Shown here one piece after another: positions 1 to 10,700 of a stretch of 64,000 nt of DNA (its first letter is position 1; each line of letters begins with the position of its first letter). The notes under the pieces are model-generated. The model searched no databases. It was not told where the DNA came from and was given only the letters and a program-made list of their open reading frames with translations. This DNA comes from Liquidambar formosana (Eukaryota > Streptophyta > Magnoliopsida > Saxifragales > Altingiaceae), in contig CM077831.1 in NCBI GenBank assembly GCA_039720395.1, positions 14,103,803 through 14,167,802 on the forward strand. Direction: 5' to 3'. A program made the translations under genes and the position numbers.

Positions 1-550
1 CCTCTGTTCGGTTGCAGAGACAACCAAGAAGAAGAAAATAAAATAATATTTTGAATCTTATGGCTTGTGTTATGTTTAGTTTAGTTGAGATTTTCATTCT
101 CAGGTACCAAGTAATGAAAAAATAATAATTTAAAATTCGAACAATTAACCTTCGTTTGGTTGCCGAGAAAATAAAGGAAAAAATAAATGAATAAATAAAT
201 AGGAGTATTAAGTTTTATGTTCGTTTGTTTCAAACAATGAAATCCCACTTCAATTTAAACCAAATAGACATCATCAGACTGATCACAGTCAAGTGAGGGT
301 TTTTTGTTTTTCTCAGATCGCAAACAGTGAAAATCCTAATACTCAAGTTTTTAGTTTTCTGTTTTTTTTCCTAAAATTTCAAACCAACCAAACAGAGCCC
401 TTAATTTCTTCTATCTTTTCTCAACATTTTCTTTTTCTGAGCAACCCAAAACAAGTTATGAACATACATGCTACGAAAAAAATAGAAATTAGACCCAACA
501 ACACATTGACATCAAAATCTCTAAGAACGCCAGAAACCCTAGAAATTAAC
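1..550 (-). other. Probable intron of the left-edge gene
   Basis: AT-rich sequence lying downstream (minus strand) of the splice donor at 550. It contains no open frame with coding character; the plus-strand open frame at 293-559 is low-complexity and Phe-rich. Two similar phrases, near 10 (TTCGGTTGCAGAGA) and near 152 (TTCGTTTGGTTGCCGAGA), look like a short internal duplication. A TAAA/AAAT run lies at 184-202. Confidence 0.4.
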
Positions 551-794
551 CTGGGGTAGGATCGCCGGAGGGTCCAGGTTCGGACCCAGATTCGGGAAGA
601 GGAAGAAGGGGTCGTTGAACGGTGAGGATTGAAGAAAATGCGGTCTTGAGCTGATCCGGGAGGGTTGTTCGGTAATGGAGGATCTTGTGAGCCATTTGCT
701 TCACTTGAGACTCCAACATCTCCACTTCTTGGAGCTTCGGTTCGTCTTCCCAGCTCACGGGTTGTGGGGTTCGGGGTGGTTCATTCAAGGACAT
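551..794 (-). CDS. First coding exon of a small conserved plant protein of unknown function (5'-partial gene, continues left of window)
   Basis: Reading the minus strand, an ATG at 794 opens 81 codons ending at CCA-G followed by GTTAAT, a good splice donor (intron starts at 550). The exon therefore ends in phase 1, and the in-frame TAA just inside the intron is not the real stop. The peptide is proline-rich at the start (NEPPRTPQPVSWEDEP). It then has a charged, probably helical stretch (KLQEVEMLESQVKQMAHKIL), then LPDQLKTAFSSIL and an acidic Ser/Pro tail. The regular leucine spacing suggests a short coiled coil. No catalytic motif is visible and I do not recognise the family by name. The remaining exons lie at coordinates below 1. 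The protein could be completed by an exon like the one at 63,344-63,558, which has the matching phase. Seen: start, donor, composition. Inferred: that it is a real gene. Confidence 0.6.
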
Positions 795-1110
795 GTTTGG
801 ATCTGAAAAGATTCAGGTAGTGTGGTGTTGAGGTTTTTTGGGAGGCCGACGATCAGGTGTGTGACTGAGTGAGGTGTGAGTTGTGAAGGGTCAAGTTGTC
901 TACTGCCGACGATGGGATGAGGGAGTTAGGGATAGGACTAAGACCCCCGACGATGGGTTGATGAGGATTGGTACTACCGGCGATGGGGATTTGGGGATGA
1001 GGGGGTGAGGCGATGAACGGCGATGGAGGAAGAATGGAAGAGGACAGGCACGTTTTCGCTGAAGTGCTGAAGGCCGAAGGGACAAGCCTTTTAGCCTTTT
1101 AGCCTTTTAG
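795..1110 (-). promoter_or_regulatory. Upstream flank / 5' leader of the left-edge gene
   Basis: GC-richer stretch directly upstream of the minus-strand start at 794. It holds several imperfect copies of a CCGACGATGGG-like phrase (about 847, 905, 946, 977). At 1085-1110 there is a three-unit AGCCTTTT tandem repeat (period 8). It becomes sharply AT-rich beyond 1110, so the promoter probably lies near 1,100. No TATA box was assigned. Confidence 0.3.
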
Positions 1111-1185
1111 GCATTTATCTGCTTTTAAAATAAATAAAAAGAATTGTAGAATTGGTATGAGTTATCCCAATACTATGCATTGAAT

Positions 1186-1290
1186 ATTGCAAGCAGAATA
1201 TACCTATAACTCGTTAATCACAAGATATAACCCCTAATGCAAGTATTGATATAATTTATATTAGTATGTCTTTATTTGATTATCATATGT
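1186..1290. repeat. Partial copy of the palindrome-bounded repeat
   Basis: Contains ATGCATTG, ATATAACCCCTAATGCAAGTATTGATATAATTTATATTAGTATG and a trailing TTTGATTATCATATG. These match the right half of copy A (ACTAATGCA, then palindrome, then TCATAT). It sits just upstream of copy A, so the two form a degenerate head-to-tail pair. Confidence 0.4.
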
Positions 1291-1329
1291 TATATATATA
1301 TATATACGGTTATGTTCCATTAATATATA

Positions 1330-1475
1330 TTGATATAAATTATATCAGCATTATCATGCATTGGGGATTGTATCCCTTGCATTGGTCCAATGTACCTCAT
1401 ATCCTACTAATGCATAAAGTACAACTCTCAATGCTGGTGTGGATATAAGTTATATCAGTATGTGCTTACCTGATC

Positions 1476-1478
<3 letters not shown>
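1330..1478. repeat. Dispersed palindrome-bounded repeat, copy A
   Basis: The block begins and ends with the near-perfect palindrome TGATATAAATTATATCA (1331; again at 1441 as GGATATAAGTTATATCA). It has a conserved core: CATTGGGGATTGTATCCC, then CCAATGTACC, CCCACTAATGCA-like, and AAAGTACAACTC. The same order of phrases recurs at 24,480-24,624. Partial relatives occur at about 1,186-1,290 and 51,640-51,690. It looks like a small non-autonomous element or a unit of a larger repeat. No target-site duplication was identified. Confidence 0.6.
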
Positions 1479-1506
<28 letters not shown>

Positions 1507-1537
1507 GTTGGATTAAATTTGATTCATATGTTGGCCA

Positions 1538-1680
1538 TATATGTCAAAAATCAAATTGATCTAAGATTAAGATATGTTTCATTCGAAATGTTCAAAAATG
1601 AGCTATTGTTATTGATTAAAAAATATACGTTTTGAATCAAATAGCAATCAATCTTAGATCAACTTGATTTTTGGCATAGC
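1538..1680. repeat. Foldback (MITE-like) inverted repeat
   Basis: The left arm at 1542-1567 and the right arm at 1650-1676 are reverse complements with two mismatches over about 27 bases (core TCAAATTGATCTAAGATT / AATCTTAGATCAACTTGA). Weaker pairing continues inward to about 1590. The whole element could fold into one hairpin. It carries no coding capacity, and no clean target-site duplication was found. Confidence 0.6.
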
Positions 1681-2309
1681 ACGTCTACATGAGAAGGTTA
1701 TCTTATCCAATGTTGGATTTCCAAAATAAAAATTATTAGGTAGAGTTTTGGAGTGCACCTACTAATATCAGGTGCACTTGATAATAAAAGGACTATATTT
1801 ATATATATCTATTACCCTTTAAAAGAGAAGGTTTCGTTTCATTGTAATCGTCCAAAACGACCGCTCACTTCTACACCAAACGACTTGCTATTTTTTATGC
1901 CTTCCCCCACACAGATCCGTCGCGCGTGCGTTCACACCGCATCTGCCAACGGGTAAAACGACGTCGTTGTAAGTGTGTTTTGAATCTGAGCTTCGTTCGC
2001 TCGCGTCATGTTTTGTTCCACCGACCTGCTACAATCACAGCATGTTTTGTTCCACCGACCTGCTACAATCACATGGCGCACATCCCATCTTGTGCAAAGA
2101 GCTCCATGCCGGTGACGTCATTCTGCAGATGGGTTTTGCCCCTTTTCCTCTCTCGTTTTTGGCTTATTCTTTCAGAAGATTTCAGATGCTTGAGATTCAG
2201 ATTTAGAAGGTGAAACTGGTAGAGCTTCGGTCTGGAGATATTCAGCTGATACTGATTGTAAAAAAGTGCTTGGATCTGGTCGAATATGGCGTTCTTTGGG
2301 GCTTTCTGA

Positions 2310-2640
2310 AGTTCCTCATTGTCGGAGAAAGATAGCGGTTTCTTCAACCGGCAGTGAATGTTCTGATGCTGCACGGATTCTCGACTGGTGCAGCATGGTA
2401 GTTCTAGCCAAAAATCGATCTGTTGGATAGCGCACTTTTATACACGGTGACAAAAACCTTCTATCTGAGCGACTGTGAGAAAAATATGCTGTTGTTCGTC
2501 GCTTGATCAAGCTCCTCATTGTCGAACAAGGATACGATAGCGGAGTTTGATCGACGGTGACAAAAACCTTCGATCTGACTGACGGTGAGAAAAATATGGT
2601 GTTGTTCGTCGCTTTGATCAGATCTTTTTTGGTCATCCTT
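2310..2640. repeat. Imperfect tandem repeat in the Helitron 5' arm
   Basis: The phrase GGTGACAAAAACCTTC, then ATCTGA, GTGAGAAAAATATG and TGTTGTTCGTCGCTTGATCA occurs at 2446-2505 and again at 2556-2620. GTTCCTCATTGTCGGAGAAAGATAGCGG (2310) is repeated as CTCCTCATTGTCGAACAAGGATA (2513). The unit is about 110-200 bp. No convincing gene is present; overlapping open frames here are by-products of the repeat. Confidence 0.6.
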
Positions 2641-2650
2641 AATTAATTCT

Positions 2651-2930
2651 TATTGCAGGTAGGAGTTTATCTCGGTTACAAATTGTGAACAAGAAGAGGC
2701 CATTAAGTGGATGTCAGGTAGATACCTCTGTTTTAGTTGAACGAATCTGAAATTTTCAGGTCTTCTTTTGATGACTTATATAGATATATATTATTGCAGG
2801 TAGGAATTTGTCTGGATCAGAAATTGTCAACAAGAGGAGTTCCTTAAGTGGATGTGAGGTAGATACCTCTGTTTTAGTTGAAGGAATCTGGAATTTTCAC
2901 GTCTTCTTTTGATGACTTATATATATACAT
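2651..2930. repeat. Two-copy tandem duplication, period about 141 bp
   Basis: Starts with TATTGCAGGTAGGA at 2651 and again at 2792. Both copies carry GTGGATGT, AGGTAGATACCTCTGTTTTAGTTGAA, then TTTTCA and GTCTTCTTTTGATGACTTATATA. The second copy runs into an AT dinucleotide tract at 2936-2955. Each unit begins with a splice-acceptor-like TTGCAG, which may reflect a duplicated intron/exon edge. Confidence 0.75.
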
Positions 2931-3440
2931 ATTATATATATATATATATATATATTATAATTTTTGCTTTTTTTGTTTGCCGGTGGAAGAATAGATAAAG
3001 TGATATGTTACGAGAGAACAAGCAAGGAGCGAAATTGCAATGATTTTCGTTTATTCCTTTCTTATTCCTTTCTTGTTGTCTGAGTATGAACGACATATTG
3101 TGCAATTTTTTTTGGATCACGTGGTTTTTTTTTTTTTTTTTTTGATAAATTGTTGGCTGTTGCTGAGGGACGAAGCTAGCAATCTTGTTTAGTAGGAGCG
3201 AATTTTGATTGGTTGTTAATATTTTATTTTAATTCAAAAAATAAAACACGCTTTTATTCAAAAAAAAAAATTTATTTATTTAAGATAGAAAAAATTTCAA
3301 AAATTTAAAATATGTTCATATTTTATAAACGATATATATATTTCAATTGAGATCGTGAAAGGACAATAAATTTGGGAAGTAAGCAAAAAAATTAAAATAA
3401 AATAAGCACTAGCTAAACCTGTTGTCAGTCATCTTATGTG

Positions 3441-3770
3441 AATGTCCTTCACTGTTTCTGAAATAATTAGGCAGAGAAATAATGATAAACAATTAAAGGA
3501 AATCACAAGGAAACTAAGAGAGAGGGGTGGGTTGGGGCTTGGGTATTGGGTATTGAGTATTCGAAGGGAAAAGAACGAATTTTCACGAGAATGAATTTGG
3601 GAGGTAGAATCCAAAAATGTCGTTCACTGTTTCTGAAATAATTAGGCACAGAAATAATGATAAACAATTAAAGCAAATCACAAGGAAGCTAAGAGAGGGG
3701 GGTGGATTGAGGCTTGGGTATTGGGTATTGGGTACTGGAAGGGAAAAGAATCAATTTGCGGGGGGAATTG
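3441..3770. repeat. Two-copy tandem duplication, period about 175 bp
   Basis: AATGTCCTTCACTGTTTCTG at 3441 recurs as AATGTCGTTCACTGTTTCTG at 3616. The copies continue in parallel through AAATAATTAGGCA, ATAATGATAAACAATTAAAG, a GAGAG/GGGTGGG block and GGGTATTGGGTATTG. The two copies differ at scattered sites. Non-coding. Confidence 0.75.
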
Positions 3771-3789
3771 CTTGTATGTTGGAATTGTA

Positions 3790-6172
3790 ATTGGGTTCTG
3801 TAGTGTGGTGACATTAGGGGACAGGTTTTTTTTTTTTTTTTTTCCCTTTTGTTCTTTTGACTTAAAAGCCAGTGATGAAAGCTAAAAGGTCTAAGCTTTG
3901 GCTTGATAAAAGCTAGAAGGTGATTCTAGCTTTTTGTAGTGGTGAAACAAAATTGATGTAGCCAATCCCATATAGTTTGGATTAGAGCTTCAGTGAGTTG
4001 AGTTGGCTAATGTTTCTTTTGATTGGATCCTGTTTGTTCGCAACCTAATGGAGGATAGGTGAGAAAATGGTTTACAATTCATGGAGGATGATAAAATTTA
4101 GTTGATTTTGAGGCTTTGAAACCTTTAATTTATTATATCTTAAGGAATGACAATTATCAATCTACATGCTTTATTGTATATTTGCAATTGCAAAAAGTTG
4201 TAAGTTCGCTCTTTAGATCAAGTTGGAACAACTCATGTACCACTAGACTTTGGATTTAAATAGTATCGTATGATCAAAAGATTAGAGGGAAAAAGACCCA
4301 TGCTATTGCTTTCATTTCTGCATTAAGAGCTTCTAAATTGGAAAACAGTCTGGCAAAAAGGAAAAAAATTGATAAATACTGTGTTAGAATTGGTGAGGCT
4401 TTCATAAAATGTTAGAAAATAAGGAAGAGTAGATATATTCGTTGATTAAAAGCCTTAGAAAGATTGAATGAATGACATGACATAACAGTATACCACAGTT
4501 CATCACTCTGCCTCATAATTTCAATTGATCTTCAATAGTCACCATTGTCTATGTATAATGGCAATTGTAATAAATTCAATTCAGTAGAATATGTTCTAGG
4601 TCCATGAGTCTCTTATATCTTGGAACTTTTTGTATAATACTATAAATTATATGTTGCGTCAATACGTATGGTGAATTCAACAATTGCAATCTTATGAATG
4701 GTCTAGCTCATTTGTTATGTGTTATTTGGATCACACAATTGTAGAATTATACAAGTTGTTCATATGAAAAAAATACATGGGAAGGTTGGAATTTGAACTT
4801 AGAACTAAGTTGGCAACAAAGAAAAGTACAGAAAATATTCATATCGCTTGAGACCTAGAACCAGGGCCGCTTTTGAATAATTAATTTTTATCTTTGTTTT
4901 AGTTGTGTTTCATATTCAGTGAAGTAATAATTAAAAAAATTTCAAACAATATAATAATAATAATAAAAAAAATTTGTCACGACTCCTAGATAACCAAGTT
5001 TTGAGGTAGATATTTTTGGTTTTATTTTTGATTTGAAACTGTGATTAAATATTGTTCTGCTTGTGTTTTGTGTGTTCAATTTTACTTTTAAACTAAGATC
5101 AAACCACAGTGACTTATGCTAGGTCTTCTTTATTATTTTTGTGTTTTGTTTCTTTTGTTTTATTTCTAAGCTGAAATGCAACAAAAGTTATTTCTGCTAT
5201 ATTTTGTTAATATTGGTATTAATATACATGGTAATAAAAACCTAGATTACCCGTTTAAGAATAGATGCATGGATACAAAATACTTATTATTATTTTTCAA
5301 TTTGCAGATTATGTTTGGAGGTTATGTATTTACCTCCTGCATTGGCTGTAGATTGGTAAATTTTTAATTTGTATTTTGACATGTATTTATTCTTGAAATG
5401 TCCATTTGGACAGTTTAAGAATACATATTTCTGAATTGTTCCTTATTCATGAACATTATATTTGTACAAATATTTTTGCTCATTTCCTTAATGTTCTCTG
5501 GGTATGAGTTAAGAGAGAATTTTATAGGTCCTATGACCTATTCTCTTAGCTATATATCTGGAGAACTAAGGGGAGGTGCTGGCAAAATTTTTGTACAACT
5601 ATTTGTTTAAGATTATAGGCAACGATTTAGAAATATGTAATTCTTGAATGGGATAGGACCACTACCCTTTGTAAAGAAAAAATATTAAATCTATTTACTC
5701 CGTACTTTATCATAACGTTTTTAACATGTCTTACAGATATTAGCTCATTCTTTTTACTGATTTTGATTTTCCTTTTTGTTCCAGTGTTGCCATTGCTTCC
5801 CTGCATAGTATTGTCTTATGCTGGCTTTGTTCTCTTTCTTCTTTTTGATGTTGATTTCCAAGGCAAGTTTTGCTTTATTAGTGTTTGCTCAATTATTATT
5901 GTTGTCATCTTGATTCTTTGGAATAAAAAAATCTTTTTTTATTCTTATATAATTGAGTATTTCTTATATAATCAATGTTTGTTATTTTCTTATAGACTTG
6001 AATTCTACAACATTTTGCGCAACAAAGAATCAGTTTGTGTCTTTGTCTTGAGGTTAGTTTTTTTTTAATTGGACTTTTGCATATTACATCTTTACAGATC
6101 TAATTCCATACTGTAATTTGTTCTTGTTGCTTTTACTTGTACATGTAGATACACACATACACACACACACAT

Positions 6173-6236
<64 letters not shown>

Positions 6237-6536
6237 CTTTTTCCTACACGTTATAATTCTATTCTTTTCCCTATTGTCTTGTTCTTGTTAAATTTTGTGC
6301 GACCTACAATTATATGAGCTCTAACATTTCATTTTTTAATGCTTATTATTGTTACTTTTTTTATCCTTCAAAAAAATTGATTCTTTGTTTATAGAATTCA
6401 ATTGTGCAGGTCTTTGTGCAGTAATTAATCAAATTGGGTTTTCATCTCAAGGTTTGTTGTTTTTATGCTATAGTTTTAGTTGCTAAATATTTGGGATCTA
6501 ATTCTATATTCTAACTTGTTTTTCTTGTGCTTTGTT

Positions 6537-6569
<33 letters not shown>

Positions 6570-7704
6570 ATTGTATGACTAACACATTCATGTTAACGTT
6601 AGATATCAAGTATGTATTAAAAGAGATTTTTTCTCCATGTTTTTGTTTCGAAAAAAATAAATGCAGTGTTTTTAGACATTCCTATCTTTGCCTTCTTCTG
6701 CAGTAAATTGTTATGTAGTTGCTTTTTACTAATATCATAATTGTATGTTTTTCTGCTTTAATCTTCTACTTGTTCAATTTTCTACAACTTTGCATTATTA
6801 TTTTCTAAGCAAATTTTAAACATTCATGTTCTTTATTTGACTTTTTTTTTTTATTCATAATTTTATCTCTCGTTTGGTACTTTTTAATATACAATGCTAA
6901 TTTTGCAATTGCTGCTGTTAACATATTTTTTCATACTTATTATTTTGTTTAGGTTTAAGACTACTTAGCGTTCAATTGTTGTTGCGTTAATTCTTAAACA
7001 TAAAAATTTTTTTACCGAAATTCGTGCTCATTCTGAGGCCCCTATTTGAGCTAAATGAATAAGTGTCTAAATTTCATGTAAATAGAATAAAAAAATATAT
7101 AGTATTCATATTAATTTAATAGATTTATAGTGTAACGCATCTTCATGTCAAGAATGCAGTCACCAATTTGCCTACTATTTTTCTCCTAGAAATCTGTCCA
7201 ATGTCACTTCAATTTTCTTTCCGTCAGACGTCTCGCCATTTATATTACCAATACTTATGCCTTTCAAGAATTATGATATATATTCCTCAGCAATTTGCTA
7301 AAAAGATTAGATATATCCTTTGAGTCAAGAAACTTCGTTATTCCTATTGCTATGTATCACTAGACATAATTATATTTTGTCATAACTACACATAATTATA
7401 TTTCGTAATCACTATTACTTCTTCAATACAAAAAATATCTATTCATAAACAAAATTCTCTCTCTATTTGACAATTTTTCTTTGAATTCCCTTGAGAATGA
7501 ACTTTTCTTATGTCTTTGCAACAATTAAGTTCAGTTGTTGTCTTTTACACAAGAAATATTCTAAATAGCAATTGTTTTTGGGTATCGTCAACACCTATAA
7601 TTATTTACTTTCAATTAAACTTATCTTCTCTAGCACAATTTAGGTGCGTTTCTACCATAATTTATTCAATACAGCAACTACCTGACCATTACAAATTCGT
7701 AGTA
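3790..7704. other. Long non-coding leader of the Helitron upstream of the Rep/helicase gene
   Basis: About 3.9 kb without a credible gene. The plus strand becomes strongly T-rich from about 5,000 onward, like plant intron or 5'-UTR sequence. It contains several short repeated phrases (GGATCTAATTCTATA; TTCTTGTTGCTTT) and microsatellites. The promoter of the helicase gene must lie here but no single site can be assigned. A GCTTTTTGTAGTG phrase at about 3,937-3,951 resembles the end of a CACTA element, but no partner end was found. Confidence 0.4.
6148..6235. repeat. CA/TA microsatellite
   Basis: A (CA)n tract passes directly into an uninterrupted (TA)n tract of about 50 bases. Another AT tract of about 24 bases lies at 6540-6563. 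Confidence 0.9.
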
Positions 7705-10700
7705 ATGGATACTCACATTGTAATTGAACGTAGAAGAAAAAGAGGTAGATTCTTCTCTTTTATTTCAATCATTTCTCATCTTTCCAATATCTTATATCAC
7801 AATTTTAGATTCTTTTTCTTTATTACTTTCTCTTTCTTGCACAGCTGTCTTTGAGAATGACTCTGATCAATTTCATCATAGTCATTCATTTGGAAATAAT
7901 CTTGAACAAATATCTACCATAAATAACTCTTCAATCACATTGGGTGTTTCTAATAACCAGTCAACTACTCCGTCTTCGCATCAAATTTCTGGTGAGAAGT
8001 AATTCAAGTTACTCAATATTTCAAACTTGTTTGCAATGCTTATTACTCAACAAAATATGTCAGCTGACTGGAAATTTATGTTGGAAATCATATTTCCTAT
8101 ATAACATCTGATACACTACTTTGTAGACTGCGCACAAAGAGAAAGACAACAAAAACAAAGAAGAATAGAAACCACAACAAATCCAAAGGTTCAGTGCTCA
8201 AAGAATAATTCTACAAAATCTGGTGAGAAATCATTTAGCCAGAGATCTTTTTACACGAATTCATCATCGTAAAATTATAAAACTTCTTTCTAGAACAAGA
8301 GAAGCGAGAGCAAAAGTTAGCTCGTAGGAGAGAGTTATATGCTGAAAAAAAGAGTTTGAAGAATGCTGCAAGAAATCGTGGTAGTTCTTCCTCTAAAACC
8401 ATCATTTCTGAATTAAGGAATGTACCCAAATCTCCTGATAGACTCAACTTTCTTCAAAACCTTCGAAATGATCGATCTTCAAAGGAAATATTTGGTAAGA
8501 AATAACTTACCTATTGTCTCTCTAAATATTGCACTACCCTTATTAGTACTCAACAAAGATTAAGTTAGTAATTATAAATATTCCTTACTACACTCAATTT
8601 ATTATATGAAACACAATTTATCTACTACACAATTTATTCTCTATATAATTCAATTTCATAGTCTCACATCATAGGACTTCTTCTTTGTAGAATCCAAGAA
8701 GCAAGAAGAAAAGTTACATCACAGAAGACAAATCTATGCTCAAAAAACAAAGACTAATGTTCCAGGCATCTATATCAACATAAATCTCTTCCTTCGCATT
8801 TTTTAAGATTTTTTTTATATCCATTTATCTCTTATTTTGTAACAATTTTCTCCTTTTTCTCCTTCTGCCTATTCCAGACTCAAATTCCAATTCTATTACT
8901 GCACAATTGATTGCAGCAACTTCTCATAAAAGAAAACAAACTCTTGGCAGTGAACAAATGAATGCTGAATTTCAAGGTTTCTTACCCAACACACTTCTAC
9001 TAAAGTTTCAACTCTATTCTCGATCAATGCAAAAGTCTTAAATATACACTCTTCTTGTATTATTTTGTGTAAACCTTATATTCATTTCATATTTCACAAG
9101 TTCTAGGCCACGAAGATAAGAGAAACAAATCTACAACTTTGACATGTTCCAAAATCCTTAATAGTACAACAAGAGATTCAATTGTTATAAATGAATCGAT
9201 CGAAGTCCAAAATGAAGGTAGATCAAAAAGTCCCATCTCTAAACTTACAATTTTACCTCAATTGTTTATAGCGTTTAAATCAAGAACTTTAGAATTAACT
9301 CTACTTGGTTTCTTCAAATAATTGTTGTACAGCTTCAACTTCAACGAATAATGTGCAAAGAGATATTCAATCAAGTAATCTACAAAAAAGATTCTCTGTT
9401 GCACTTCCTTGTGAAACAATGTCAATCCCAACTCAGGCATCATTATTACCTCATGCTGAACGATGTTTATTTTGCCTTGCTAAACGCTTCCACAGAGAAC
9501 CGAAAGGATTTTGTTGCTGTGCAGGCAAAATTAAGTTGAGTTCACCACAACCACCTGAAGCATTGATGCAACTATTTGATAGTGATTCAGATGATGCAAT
9601 TTCTTTTAGAACTTATGTTCGAACATACAATGATCTATTTGCATTCACATCTCTTGGAGTACATTTTGATAGAGATTTATGCAGGAGAAATAATGGCATC
9701 TACACTTTTAGGGTTCAAGGACAGATGTATCATTATATTAATAGTTTGTTACCGGTTGATGGCTCACCAGCTTATTTACAGCTTTATTTTTTTGATACTG
9801 AACATGAGCTGCAGAATAGAGTAAATCGCTCTAATAGAGTGAGATCCCCGATTATTCAAATACTTATGAATCTCCTCCAAACAAATCCATACTGCACGTT
9901 CTTTCGAAGCTTATCAAACATTCCTAATTTGGAAGACTACCAAATTTTAATCAATGCTACTCCTCCCACTGATCAGCGAGTATACAATGCTCCTACCACA
10001 TCTCAAGTTGCTGCTATATGGGTTGAGAGTAATGAATCTTCTTATTGTCGTGAAATTTTTGTTTACGGTCGACATCAGCAAAAGCATAAGATCAATTATT
10101 TTTATGGCTGTTATGATCCTCTTCAATATCCACTCTTGTTTCCATTCGGTGAGAGTGGTTGGCACAACGATATCAAAAGAATAAATCCAACTGACAGAAA
10201 TTCTTTTTGTCCTGGTGAGCATTCAATGGATGCACTTAATATGAGTTCTGTACAAAATCTCTTGACTACAGAATCTGAAGGTAACGTTGTGCACCAAATA
10301 TCTCACTTTCTCTTAACAAAATCAATTCTTATTCAATAATTCTTAATTAAGTATTCTCAATCATTAACAGCTATACAGAATCTACCAAAAAAGAGAGTTA
10401 ATGTCTCTGCTCGAGAATACTATTGCTATAAGCTACAGATAAGAGAACATGAGAACTCAATATTGCTACGTAGCGGCCGTTTGCTTCAACAATATGTTGT
10501 TGATATGTATATCAAAATAGAGACTTCTCGTTTAGATTACCTTCGTGATCACCAAGAAGATATTCGAGCAGAACTCTATCAAGGTATTGTTGATAGCATC
10601 GCTGCAGGGGAGACACATGGTCGAGGAATTAGGCGAAAAATAATTTTACCTGCTACATTTATTGGAAGCCTAAGAGATATGCGAAGTAGATTTACCAAAG

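Noticed and set aside
2316..2636. 106-codon minus-strand frame
   Set aside because: It results from the tandem repeat at 2,310-2,640; no conservation-like features.
3937..3951. Second CACTA terminus (CTTTTTGTAGTG)
   Set aside because: No partner end or sub-terminal motif array was seen around it.
5763..6068. 101-codon hydrophobic open frame in the Helitron 5' arm
   Set aside because: It is T-rich intron-like sequence giving Phe/Leu/Ile runs, without codon bias or motifs.
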